Source: Pyrinomonadaceae bacterium (lineage in GTDB: Bacteria > Acidobacteriota > Blastocatellia > Pyrinomonadales > Pyrinomonadaceae). Taken from it: DNA of 64,000 bases. Location: NCBI GenBank assembly GCA_019694395.1, contig JAIBCC010000002.1:248330-312329 (forward strand). The letters are read 5' to 3'. How positions within the stretch are numbered: the stretch's first letter is position 1; the number at the start of each line of letters is the position of its first letter. The notes beneath the pieces were generated by a model. It saw nothing but the letters and a program-made list of their open reading frames with translations, had not been told where the DNA came from and made no database searches. The translations under genes were made by a program, and so were the position numbers. Below, in pieces: positions 35,008-43,204 of this stretch.

Positions 35008-35862
35008 ATGGAAATAATCAATCGCAGACAAAGAATGGCTTCATTGGCACGAAAATTACGCCGTGAAAATAAAACCATTGGATTTGTTCCGACCATGGGT
35101 GCTTTACACGAAGGACACTTGAGGCTGGTCAACGAAGCCCGGCAAATGTGCGACATCGTCATTGTTTCGATTTTCGTCAATCCTACCCAATTTAATGATA
35201 AAAAAGACCTCGAAAAATATCCGCGTGATCTAACCACCGATGCTTCGCTTTTAGCGGAATATCAAGTTGATTACATTTTCGCTCCCGAAGCAAACGAGAT
35301 CTATCCTGATGGTTTTTCAACTTATGTTTACGTTGAGGGTATTGCGGAAGGTCTGGAAGGTGCATCACGTCCCGGACATTTTCGGGGAGTTGCTACGGTA
35401 ATCACCATTTTATTCAACAATATCCGCCCCGATTTTGCTTTTTTTGGGCAAAAAGATGCTCAGCAATGCTCTGTAGTTAAAAGACTTACTTTAGACTTAG
35501 GTTTTGATACTGAGATCATCGTTGTTCCTACTGTTCGGGAAGAAAACGGATTGGCAATGTCCTCACGCAATACACGTTTGACAATTGATGAACGGGAAAA
35601 AGCCTCAATTATTTTTCAGGGGTTAAAGGAAGCAAAATTAGCTTTCAAAAATGGTGAACGAAATGCTACGGTTTTGGAGCAAATAGTGCGGGATAAAATC
35701 GAGACTGAACCGTTAGCTAGAATTGATTACATTGCCGTGGTCGATAATTCCACCCTCGAACCTATTGAAAGTGTTGAAGATAATGAAGTATTAATTGCAG
35801 TTGCGGTTTATTTTGGCGAAGTCCGTTTGATCGATAACACAATTATCAATCGAAGGCAGTAA
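35008..35862 (+). CDS. panC: pantothenate synthetase
   Basis: A 284-aa pantoate-beta-alanine ligase. The nucleotidyltransferase motif PTMGALHEGHLRLV (a HIGH-like signature) is near residues 28-41, and ENGLAMSSRN supplies the KMSKS-like loop. It uses ATP to condense pantoate with beta-alanine. The second gene of panBC; panD is not adjacent. Confidence 0.95.
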   Translation: MEIINRRQRMASLARKLRRENKTIGFVPTMGALHEGHLRLVNEARQMCDIVIVSIFVNPTQFNDKKDLEKYPRDLTTDASLLAEYQVDYIFAPEANEIYPDGFSTYVYVEGIAEGLEGASRPGHFRGVATVITILFNNIRPDFAFFGQKDAQQCSVVKRLTLDLGFDTEIIVVPTVREENGLAMSSRNTRLTIDEREKASIIFQGLKEAKLAFKNGERNATVLEQIVRDKIETEPLARIDYIAVVDNSTLEPIESVEDNEVLIAVAVYFGEVRLIDNTIINRRQ

Positions 35863-35892
35863 TTTGGCATCAAACTTGCATCTTACTTACCG

Positions 35893-36453
35893 ATGCCAAT
35901 GGCAGAAAATATGATTAAAAACAAAATTTCAATTTTAGTTTTAACAATAATTTTTGTGATGTCAGGAAACGTTTTCGCCCAAAGAAATACTTTTGTTTCG
36001 GCAAATCAAACTGCTTCGTTACAAACTCTGAGCGGAGAAAATATTTCCTTAGATTCGCAAAAAGGTAAGGTTGTTGTTTTAGCAATCGGTGCAAGTTGGT
36101 TGCCGCTGTCTAAACAACAAGCAATTACAACCAACAAATTGGTAAAAAAATATGCCAATAACAATGTGGTAGTTTATTGGGTTACAACCGAATCAAGTAA
36201 TTCAAAATCAAAGAATTTTGCTTCAAACGAGCAAATTCAATTATTTGCCACCAAAAATAAATTAGCTGCCACAATTTTGCGTGATTCAGATGGCGCATTT
36301 ACTTTGAAAAGATTTGCCGTTGACCAGCTTCCTTCGTTTGTGGTTTTGGATAAAACCGGAAAAGCCATTGGCGAACCCTTTGGCGGTCTTGATCCTGAAA
36401 ATGAACCTGAAATCTTCATGCAAGTTTCCCTTGCCATAGATAAGGTTCTTTAA
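35893..36453 (+). CDS. exported thioredoxin-fold protein lacking CxxC
   Basis: A 186-aa thioredoxin/TlpA-like protein with an N-terminal signal (to VFAQ, near residue 30). The fold is visible as KGKVVVLAIGASW, then FAVDQLPSFVVLDKTGK with the cis-Pro. At the active-site position it has ASWLPLS in place of the usual WCxxC, so both redox Cys are absent and it cannot act as a thiol-disulfide enzyme. A second ATG at 35911 gives a shorter signal peptide and is equally possible. It lies 31 nt after panC. Confidence 0.75.
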   Translation: MPMAENMIKNKISILVLTIIFVMSGNVFAQRNTFVSANQTASLQTLSGENISLDSQKGKVVVLAIGASWLPLSKQQAITTNKLVKKYANNNVVVYWVTTESSNSKSKNFASNEQIQLFATKNKLAATILRDSDGAFTLKRFAVDQLPSFVVLDKTGKAIGEPFGGLDPENEPEIFMQVSLAIDKVL

Positions 36454-36590
36454 TGGGTTCAGGTCTCAAGAGTCTCAAATCATTTAATTTATGATATTTA
36501 AGACGAGTTACAATGACTCGTCTTTTTCATTTCTCATAAAAGACTTTAAATTTGAGACTTTAAGACTTGAGACTTGAGACTTGAGACATT
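36453..36590. repeat. GACTTGA heptamer array and its inverted partner around a terminator
   Basis: GTCTCAAGAGTCTCAAAT near 36463-36480 is the inverted partner of TTTGAGACTTTAAGACTTGA near 36551-36570. The right side continues as tandem GACTTGA heptamers to 36586. An intrinsic terminator sits between the arms. The array resembles the one at 27819-27868 in unit length and layout. Confidence 0.6.
36500..36524 (+). terminator. intrinsic terminator with AAGACGAG-type stem (copy 1)
   Basis: A 9-bp stem AAGACGAGT/ACTCGTCTT with a 7-nt loop followed by TTT. The same stem words recur at 46067 and 46519. Confidence 0.85.
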
Positions 36591-36606
36591 AAAATCAAAC
36601 GCAAAT

Positions 36607-37896
36607 ATGGAAATTGAGATAGCCATTGCTGTTATCATTCTCTTGTTACTTGTTTTTTTAGCCACAATTGATATGGCGTTCACTCAACTGAGCGATCTCT
36701 CTTTACGCAAACTTTCCTCCGATTCCGAAGAAACTCAAAATCTTTTTTTGCGTGAAATTCTGGTCAATCGTCCTCGCTTCCGGTTTGCCCTTTCGGCTAC
36801 GATTCAAATTTTGCTGATAATTTTTTCAATTCTTGCCACTTTAGTGATCTCCAATTTTTTCTTTGAACAAGGAAGGTTACTGGTTCTCTCTCTCTTTCTA
36901 AGTTTGTTTTTTGTCTTTATTTTTCGCCAATTTATTCCCAGAGTTTTAACCTGGAAAAATCCTGAATCAAAACTTTTGTTTTTACTTCCGTTTATCCGTC
37001 CTGTTTACGGAGCGATGTCGTTTTTGTCTGACCCCTTGCAATTTTTTGTCAAAGCCGAAAATATTGAAAATACATTGATTCCAAACCGAAAAGACGATGA
37101 GGAAGAAACTGATTCGGATAATATTCAGGCATTGATTGAGGTTGGTGAAGCCGAAGGAATCATTGAAGAAGATGACCGTGAACTGATTGAATCCGTTTTT
37201 GAATTTGCCGATACCAAAGTGGGCGAAATTATGACTCCGCGCACGGAAATTTGCGCTTTGCCGATTGATGCCACAATTACTGCTGCCCGCGATCTGATTA
37301 TCGAAGAAAAATATTCACGGATTCCCGTTTATCGTGACAAAATCGAAAATATTGAAGGGGTTATTTATGTGCGCGACCTCTTACAAGCCTGGGCGGATGG
37401 AAAAGAAAATCAAAAAATTGAATCATTGATGCGGGAGGCTTATTTTATTCCTGAAACTAAATCTGCCGCCGAGTTGCTCAAATCAATGCAATCCAATCAC
37501 GTCCAAATTGCAATTGTAGTTGATGAATATGGCGGAGTTGCAGGTTTAATCACCGTTGAAGATATTATAGAAGAAATCGTTGGTGAAATTGAGGACGAAG
37601 ATACTGAACAGGAAGAGGTAATCGAAATTATCGAAGGTGACGGTGGCAATTATTTTGATGTTTTGGGCTCAACCGAAATTCACAAAATCGAGCGGATATT
37701 TGATTTTGATCTCGAAGACGATGAATACACTACAATTGCCGGCTTGGTTATCAGTGAAGTCGGTTATGTTCCCAAAAAAGGTGAAAAATTGAAAATTCAA
37801 GGAATTGAAATCGAAATCCTAAAAGCTGATGATAAACGACTTCATTTATTAAGGTTAAAGAAAGCTAGTGACAAAAACCCCGAACCAACCGAATAA
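36607..37896 (+). CDS. CorC/TlyC-type membrane CBS-domain protein
   Basis: A 429-aa CNNM/CorC-family protein: three to four membrane segments in the first ~150 residues (DUF21-like), a CBS pair (about 190-315) with MTPRTEICALP, SRIPVYRDK and VVDEYGGVAGLITVEDI, and a C-terminal CorC_HlyC domain. The family is linked to Mg2+/Co2+ handling. The ATG at 36607 is chosen because the longer TTG start lies inside the heptamer array. A small CWC gene overlaps its 3' end. Confidence 0.9.
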   Translation: MEIEIAIAVIILLLLVFLATIDMAFTQLSDLSLRKLSSDSEETQNLFLREILVNRPRFRFALSATIQILLIIFSILATLVISNFFFEQGRLLVLSLFLSLFFVFIFRQFIPRVLTWKNPESKLLFLLPFIRPVYGAMSFLSDPLQFFVKAENIENTLIPNRKDDEEETDSDNIQALIEVGEAEGIIEEDDRELIESVFEFADTKVGEIMTPRTEICALPIDATITAARDLIIEEKYSRIPVYRDKIENIEGVIYVRDLLQAWADGKENQKIESLMREAYFIPETKSAAELLKSMQSNHVQIAIVVDEYGGVAGLITVEDIIEEIVGEIEDEDTEQEEVIEIIEGDGGNYFDVLGSTEIHKIERIFDFDLEDDEYTTIAGLVISEVGYVPKKGEKLKIQGIEIEILKADDKRLHLLRLKKASDKNPEPTE

Positions 37897-38077
37897 AATC
37901 ACCTGCGAATCGTGCGGAAAATCCTTTCAATGCGGCGCAGATACCGGAAATTGCTGGTGTTTTTCTCTTGAAATTACTCCTCAAAATTTGGCACAATTAA
38001 AAGAGCAGTTTCAAAACTGCCTCTGTCAGGAATGCCTGAAAAAACCTTTCATACCTGAAAATACTTCAAAAGGTTAA
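37868..38077 (+). CDS. cysteine-rich CWC-type small protein
   Basis: A 69-aa protein with seven Cys in the CWC pattern: CESC, QCGADTGNCWC and CLCQEC. It probably binds metal. The start is a GTG inside the CorC-like gene, overlapping its end by 29 nt, so it is translationally coupled. Function unknown for the family. Confidence 0.75.
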   Translation: MTKTPNQPNKITCESCGKSFQCGADTGNCWCFSLEITPQNLAQLKEQFQNCLCQECLKKPFIPENTSKG

Positions 38078-38084
38078 AAAATCA

Positions 38085-38387
38085 ATGAAAAAATTGAATG
38101 AATCCGATTTTGGGGATACCTATTCCCAAAGACAAATGGTTATCGCCCGTTGGGAAAAACTTAGCGCAGAAGGAAAATGGTTTTGGATTTTCAAACGCGG
38201 AGCAGCCTGGCTCGCCTCTATGCTTTTTCTTTATGGATCCGCACTTTTATTATTACCAAATATTCTCCAATTTAATCCATTTCAGTTTTATATCCTTTTC
38301 GGAATGTTCGGCGGTTTTATGGTCAGTTCTCTTATTGAATGGACAAAAATGGAAGCCGAATATTTGGAACAAAAGAAAATCAACTAA
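38085..38387 (+). CDS. 100-aa two-TM membrane protein
   Basis: A small protein with two membrane segments (about 43-60 and 65-84) and a charged N-terminus, ending in IEWTKMEAEYLEQKK. It starts 8 nt after the CWC gene. No known family. It has the same layout as the 89-aa protein at 38539 and may be its paralogue. Confidence 0.65.
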   Translation: MKKLNESDFGDTYSQRQMVIARWEKLSAEGKWFWIFKRGAAWLASMLFLYGSALLLLPNILQFNPFQFYILFGMFGGFMVSSLIEWTKMEAEYLEQKKIN

Positions 38388-38399
38388 ATTGTTTTAGCA

Positions 38400-38502
38400 A
38401 AAAAATAAGCCGCGATTTTGCACAAATTGACACAAAAGGATTTATGGTTTTAACTTAAATCTTATTCACAAATTTTGTGTAATTATTGCGGCTTATTTTT
38501 TT
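38400..38502. repeat. structured GTGTAATT-type intergenic element (copy 2)
   Basis: AAATAAGCCGC (38403-38413) pairs with GCGGCTTATTT (38488-38498), and an inner ACACAAAA can pair with TTTTGTGT. It can form a long hairpin in the 151-bp gap between the two small membrane genes. It shares words with the 22861 element. Confidence 0.55.
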
Positions 38503-38538
38503 GATTTTTTTATATTTCCGAAAGCCTTGAGTGGATTT

Positions 38539-38808
38539 ATGAAACCCCTGACTGAAAAACAAGCAATTTGGTGGAAAAAAATAAGAACAAATGGCTTTTT
38601 CTCCTACATAAAAACTGGAGTTTTTTATGTCATTTTCTTTTTTTTAGTTTTTATAGCTAGTTACTTTTTCTTTCTTAACCCACCCTCCTTGGTTTTATGG
38701 TTTCTGACAATTACTGCTCCTTCATTTGGACTTTTAATTGGACAAATCTTCGATTGGTGGCGTTATGAAAGAAAATTTCAACTATATCTTCAAACTCCTC
38801 AATTTTAA
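38539..38808 (+). CDS. 89-aa two-TM membrane protein
   Basis: A small protein with two membrane segments (about 24-45 and 50-70) and a WWRYERKFQLYL tail, resembling the 38085 protein in layout. The ATG at 38539 is preferred to an upstream TTG. It lies 40 nt before the deoxyhypusine-synthase homologue. No known family. Confidence 0.6.
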   Translation: MKPLTEKQAIWWKKIRTNGFFSYIKTGVFYVIFFFLVFIASYFFFLNPPSLVLWFLTITAPSFGLLIGQIFDWWRYERKFQLYLQTPQF

Positions 38809-38848
38809 TTTGTATAAGTCTTTATATTTCGCAACAAAATTTTAATTT

Positions 38849-39967
38849 ATGGCAAAGAAAAAAAGTAAATTTTTGAGTGGAAAACGGATTGATCCTACTC
38901 CGATTGATAAAAATACTGCACTGGCAGATTTGGTTGATGAATCGTTTATGGCGTATAACGCGGCGCGGATTCGTGAAGCGTGTCAACTTTTTACGCGAAA
39001 AATGCTTGAACCTGATGTGACGATTGGGGTCACACTGACAGGTGCACTTACCCCAGCGGGTTTGGGAATTTCTGCTTTAGTTCCGTTAATCAAAGCCGGA
39101 TTCATCGATTGGATAATTTCCACCGGCGCAAATCTTTATCACGATACGCATTTTGGCATTGGTCTTGCGCTTCATCAGGGCGATGCTAAATTGGATGACC
39201 GAGTTTTGCGCGAAGAAGAAGTCGTCCGTATTTTTGATATTTTTTTTGATTACAGCGTTTTGCTTGATACAGATGATTTTTTCCGCCGTGTGATCGAAGC
39301 GGATGAGTTCCAAAAAACAATGTCGTCCGCCGAATTTCATTATCTGTGCGGGAAATACGTTTTGGAGCGCAGTAAAAAACTTGGAATTCAGGACAAATCC
39401 CTCCTTGCCACTTGTTACGAATACGGTGTTCCCGTCTATACTTCAAGCCCCGGCGATTCTTCAATCGGAATGAACATTGCCGCTAAAGAACTACAAGGAA
39501 GCAAGTTAGTCTTAAACCCGAATCTGGATGTTAATGAAACTGCTTCGATTGTGTTGGCGGCAAAACGCGGCACAATTTCCCACACCGAAAGCGGAAAATC
39601 AGCCGTTTTCATTCTCGGCGGCGGCAGCCCCAAAAATTTTGCTTTGCAAACTGAACCGCAAATCCAGGAAGTTTTAGGAATTGACGAAAAAGGTCACGAT
39701 TACTTTTTGCAAGTCACTGACGCACGTCCCGACACAGGGGGATTGAGTGGCGCAACTCCTTCTGAGGCAGTAAGTTGGGGGAAAATTGACCCTGACCAAT
39801 TACCCGGAACAGTCGTTGCTTACGTTGATTCAACCGTTGCTTTGCCCATCATCACGGCTTATGCTCTCGCCCGTCACGAACCACGGCAGCCAAAACGGCT
39901 TTATGACAGACGCAATGAATTTATGGATTTGTTAAAAACTGAGTATGACAAATCTACAAGACGGTAA
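38849..39967 (+). CDS. deoxyhypusine synthase-family protein
   Basis: A 372-aa member of the deoxyhypusine synthase family. The family's catalytic Lys block EAVSWGKI is intact with Lys312, and an NAD-type Gly-rich segment TGANLYHD is present. Bacteria lack eIF5A; bacterial homologues have been associated with homospermidine-type polyamine synthesis, so a polyamine role is the better guess. The stop shares a base with the next start (TAATG), so it leads a tight operon with the HD, biotin-carrier and HAD genes. Confidence 0.85.
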   Translation: MAKKKSKFLSGKRIDPTPIDKNTALADLVDESFMAYNAARIREACQLFTRKMLEPDVTIGVTLTGALTPAGLGISALVPLIKAGFIDWIISTGANLYHDTHFGIGLALHQGDAKLDDRVLREEEVVRIFDIFFDYSVLLDTDDFFRRVIEADEFQKTMSSAEFHYLCGKYVLERSKKLGIQDKSLLATCYEYGVPVYTSSPGDSSIGMNIAAKELQGSKLVLNPNLDVNETASIVLAAKRGTISHTESGKSAVFILGGGSPKNFALQTEPQIQEVLGIDEKGHDYFLQVTDARPDTGGLSGATPSEAVSWGKIDPDQLPGTVVAYVDSTVALPIITAYALARHEPRQPKRLYDRRNEFMDLLKTEYDKSTRR

Positions 39968-40500
39968 TGACCAAAACTTTTGAAAATTTGGAAGATGCCT
40001 ACAGATTTTTGCAAAAATTGGGAGCATCTCCAAAACTTTTGCTTCACCTCAAGTTAGTTGGCGAAGCGGCTGAAATTTTAATCCAAACCCTTGCCGAATT
40101 AAAAGTTCCCTTTGATGCCGATTTTGTGAGGTTTGGGGTTGCTTTACACGATGCGGGGAAAGTTATTTACGAGAAAGAACTTTCCAATAAAGGTAATCTG
40201 CACGAGGTAGCGGGTGAGAAACTTTTAATTGTGAACGGGGTGGATAAAAATTTTGCGCGGGTTTGTCAATCTCACGGAAAATGGGAAACAATGGATTGCT
40301 CTTTTGAAGAATATTTAATTGCACTTTCAGATAAACTTTGGAAAGGAAAACGCGAAAATCAACTCGAAAATATTGTCATTGATAAAGTTGCTAAATTGCT
40401 AAATCAGGATCGTTGGCAAGTTTTTGTCGAAATGGATTCTTGTTTTGAACAAATCGCCTCCGATGGAGATTCAAGATTGATGCGTAGCCAAAAATATTAA
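39967..40500 (+). CDS. HD-domain phosphohydrolase-like protein
   Basis: A 177-aa HD-domain protein. Metal-binding candidates are His27, His61-Asp62 (ALHDAGK), His79, His103 and Asp122. This is the H...HD...H...D pattern of metal-dependent phosphohydrolases acting on nucleotides. It overlaps the upstream gene by 1 nt and is 4 nt before the biotin carrier. Substrate unknown. Confidence 0.75.
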   Translation: MTKTFENLEDAYRFLQKLGASPKLLLHLKLVGEAAEILIQTLAELKVPFDADFVRFGVALHDAGKVIYEKELSNKGNLHEVAGEKLLIVNGVDKNFARVCQSHGKWETMDCSFEEYLIALSDKLWKGKRENQLENIVIDKVAKLLNQDRWQVFVEMDSCFEQIASDGDSRLMRSQKY

Positions 40501-40504
40501 ATTT

Positions 40505-40993
40505 ATGAAATTGATAGCCGAACTAAACAACGAAAAACACGAAGTTGAATTCAACCTTGATGGAGAAAAGATTTTTGCCAAAATTGACGGGCGAGAATAT
40601 GAACTGGAATCTTCTGACGTTGAACCAAATGTTTTTCTTTTCAAAAACGATAACCAAATTCACCAAATTTACGCCGCACCGAACGGGATTGTAAATGTTG
40701 GGAATAATCAGTTTGATGTAAAAATTTTTGATCCAAAAAAACTTCGCGGTTCAAAAGGTTCGGAGGCAAATGCAGATGGAATTGCCGAAATTAAAACCGC
40801 AATGCCCGGAAAAATTGTGCGGATTATGGTCGAGGAAGGCACAGAAGTTACTCACGGGCAAGGAGTTATCGTTGTTGAAGCAATGAAAATGCAAAACGAA
40901 ATGAAATCTCCGAAAGATGGAATTGTCAAAACCATAAAAGTTGAAGAAGGTGCAACCGTCAACGCCGGAGACATTTTAGTAATTATCGAATAA
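40505..40993 (+). CDS. biotin carboxyl carrier protein
   Basis: A 162-aa protein with a C-terminal biotinyl domain (about 93-162). The acceptor Lys128 sits in VVEAMKMQNE, the hallmark of biotinylated carriers. The N-terminal ~85 residues are the BT/BCCP-type beta domain seen in acyl-CoA carboxylase carriers. It would carry carboxybiotin to a carboxyltransferase such as the subunit at 2082, which is 38 kb away. It is directly followed by the HAD gene (TAAATG). Confidence 0.9.
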   Translation: MKLIAELNNEKHEVEFNLDGEKIFAKIDGREYELESSDVEPNVFLFKNDNQIHQIYAAPNGIVNVGNNQFDVKIFDPKKLRGSKGSEANADGIAEIKTAMPGKIVRIMVEEGTEVTHGQGVIVVEAMKMQNEMKSPKDGIVKTIKVEEGATVNAGDILVIIE

Positions 40994-41754
40994 ATGTTTG
41001 ACTCAAAAACCGAAACCCAAAATAAAATCAGCATTCCGCCTTCCGAAATCCGCATTTTGTTGTGGGATATTGACGGAACTTTGATTTATTCAAACCGTTC
41101 CGGAATGTTCAAAAATTATTTTATTCCGACACTCGAAAAAGTTTACGGGACGGCAGGAAGATTGGCGGAAATGCAGGTTTCGGGAATGACCGATACCCAA
41201 ATTGCATATGAGGCTTTGCAAAGCGAAGGTTTTACGGTTGCCGATATTTTTGCCAAAGTTGGAGAGTTTATAGAAGTTTTGGGAAGTGAGATGAAACAAT
41301 TCTCTGCTCAGTCCAAAAACCTTTTCGGTGTTTTTCCGGGAGTTTCGGAAATTCTAACCGAAACTCAAAAACACTCAATTTTTGTCAATTCCCTTTTGAC
41401 TGGAAATTTTCAACCGTTGCCGAAGCAAAATTGCGTTATGTGAATTTATGGGATTATTTTACCGGCACGCCGCATTCTTTTGGCGAAATTTCGCATCAAC
41501 GGAGTGATTTGGCTAAATTTGCCGGAAAACAGTTTTGCGAATTTTACCAAACCGAACTCAAACCTGAACAATTTATCGTTATCGGTGACACGCCCAACGA
41601 CATTGCCTGTGCGCGGGCGTTCGGCGCAAAAGCCGTAGCTGTCGGAACAGGCAGAATTCATTCAACGGAAGAATTAGCAAAGCACAATCCCGATATTTTA
41701 CTGGAAGATTTGCGAAATACTGATAAAGTTTTACAAATTCTAACCAACTGCTAA
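40994..41754 (+). pseudogene. HAD-family hydrolase split by a -1 frameshift
   Basis: Two reading frames make one haloacid-dehalogenase phosphatase. Residues 1-149 (to 41443) hold the nucleophile motif LLWDIDGTL (Asp25). The second frame continues with VNLWDYFTG and GDTPNDIACARAFGA, the motif 3 metal-binding acids. In the family the frames join through TGNFQ(T)VAEAKLRY; one base, probably an A, is missing near 41411-41415 (CAACC where CAAACC would restore the frame). Either a true pseudogene or a sequencing/assembly error. Last gene of the DHS operon. Confidence 0.8.
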
Positions 41755-41775
41755 AGCGATTCTTCCAACCTTCGA

Positions 41776-42456
41776 CTAACTTACTTTTACGCCATTTGCA
41801 TTGATGGGAAGTTGCTCTAATGTCCAATTCCCTTTGGCAATTTCGTTTTTGAAACATTGGGTTCGATAAATTGTTTTGCGGACAGATTCGCGCGGATGAT
41901 TTGAAAGCCAGTTGTGTCGCGCATTGACATAAGCCGTTGTCCATTCGATTTCATTTCCGCCTGAATTTGGAGGATTTTCAGGGAACATTCCGCGAATTAC
42001 CCACAAAATTCCGCCGCTGTGAATATAGGAATCATAAATTATCAGAGCAGATAGAGGCAGAATAAAATCGTTATCGGTTGCCCATTTAAGGGCAGGTTTA
42101 TAATAACGGTTATCAAAAAATTCATCCTGAACTTTTCGCATAATTGCATCTTCTTTTCCGGCTTTTTTGAGCAAATCTTTGAAAGTTGCATCATCTGTCA
42201 GTGGAATTGTGCCCACTTTTTCGGAAAAGGGTTTTAGTTTTTTTGAATAAAGTCCGTTTGCCGCCACATATTTGTTTACCAATTCACGCAAATTCCCGTA
42301 TTCGGTGGTCTGCGAACGTCCGTAGGTAATTTGCTTGATGTCATTCGGACCATCGCTGTAAATTGCAATAGCCGAATAATTTCCTGTAGTTGTGCCTGTT
42401 TCAAAAACGTTTACAACCTTTTCTAACAAACTTTTTTGCTTTGTGGTCAATTTCAT
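41776..42456 (-). CDS. chitosanase-like glycoside hydrolase (GH46/lysozyme superfamily)
   Basis: A 226-aa protein resembling GH46 chitosanases of the lysozyme superfamily. The N-terminal catalytic Glu is likely Glu19 (FETG) and the partner Asp35 (YSDG), followed by KQITYGRSQTTEYGNL. No signal peptide is present, unusual for a chitosanase, so it could act inside the cell, on peptidoglycan via another export route, or be released by lysis. It stands alone. Confidence 0.6.
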   Translation of the reverse strand: MKLTTKQKSLLEKVVNVFETGTTTGNYSAIAIYSDGPNDIKQITYGRSQTTEYGNLRELVNKYVAANGLYSKKLKPFSEKVGTIPLTDDATFKDLLKKAGKEDAIMRKVQDEFFDNRYYKPALKWATDNDFILPLSALIIYDSYIHSGGILWVIRGMFPENPPNSGGNEIEWTTAYVNARHNWLSNHPRESVRKTIYRTQCFKNEIAKGNWTLEQLPINANGVKVS

Positions 42457-42677
42457 TGAATTTTTATCCTTTTTTTGAAAAATAAATGTAACTTATTAAT
42501 TAATCTTTGTTTTCCAATCTACCGGGGTTACAATATTCCAACTTAATAGAGTTAAAATAATAGCAAATTTTTTTTTGAAATTTTGAGCCCCAGTTTTGAA
42601 AAATCTTGCGTTATATAAGTGAGCGAGATTTTGTTGCTCTTTTGCAATTTTTATCATTTATTTGGAGAAAACATTTT

Positions 42678-43124
42678 ATGAAAATCTGTAACAACTGCCA
42701 ACAGGTAAATCCAGCCGAGGCAATGTTTTGTAAGAAATGCGCCAGCCCCTTGGGTCAAGCCCAACAACAGCAACAATACGGCAATCCGCAACAACAAAAT
42801 CCGTTTGTAAACCAACAACAATGGAATCAACCTAATTACGGGAATCAGGGAATGCAAAACTTTGGGCAACCCGTCAGCGGCGGAACCAGCGGAAGAGCAA
42901 CTGCGGCAGCAATTTTAGCAGGTGTCGGTTTGATTTGCTGTGCTCCCGCCGGAATTGTGGCTGCAGTTTTGGGCTGGTTAGAAATTCAAGCAATCAGAGA
43001 AGGAAAATCATCTTCTGCCGGAATGACAATGGCACAAATCGGTTTATGGGGCGGAATCATCGGATTTGTTATTAATGTTGTGATAAATGTCATTTTCTTA
43101 TTATTTAGTGCAATGGCTCGTTAA
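42678..43124 (+). CDS. zinc-ribbon membrane protein with Gln-rich linker (DUF4190-like)
   Basis: A 148-aa protein: N-terminal zinc ribbon (CNNC and CKKC at 4-7 and 18-21), a Gln/Asn-rich linker, then a two-TM DUF4190-like region with AAAILAGVGLICCAPAGIVA. The ATG at 42678 has a GGAG site; longer upstream starts lack support. It lies 80 bp before the M48-like gene and appears to start that cassette. Confidence 0.8.
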   Translation: MKICNNCQQVNPAEAMFCKKCASPLGQAQQQQQYGNPQQQNPFVNQQQWNQPNYGNQGMQNFGQPVSGGTSGRATAAAILAGVGLICCAPAGIVAAVLGWLEIQAIREGKSSSAGMTMAQIGLWGGIIGFVINVVINVIFLLFSAMAR

Positions 43125-43204
43125 AAATATTTTGAGCTGTAATGATTAAAAATATTGCGTTACTAATTGAGCAGGCAAAATAGCCTTGAGGAAATACAAA
43201 AGCG

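Noticed and set aside
41431..41754. Independent small HAD-like gene
   Set aside because: It lacks motif 1 and joins the upstream frame at a single missing base, so it was annotated as one frameshifted gene.
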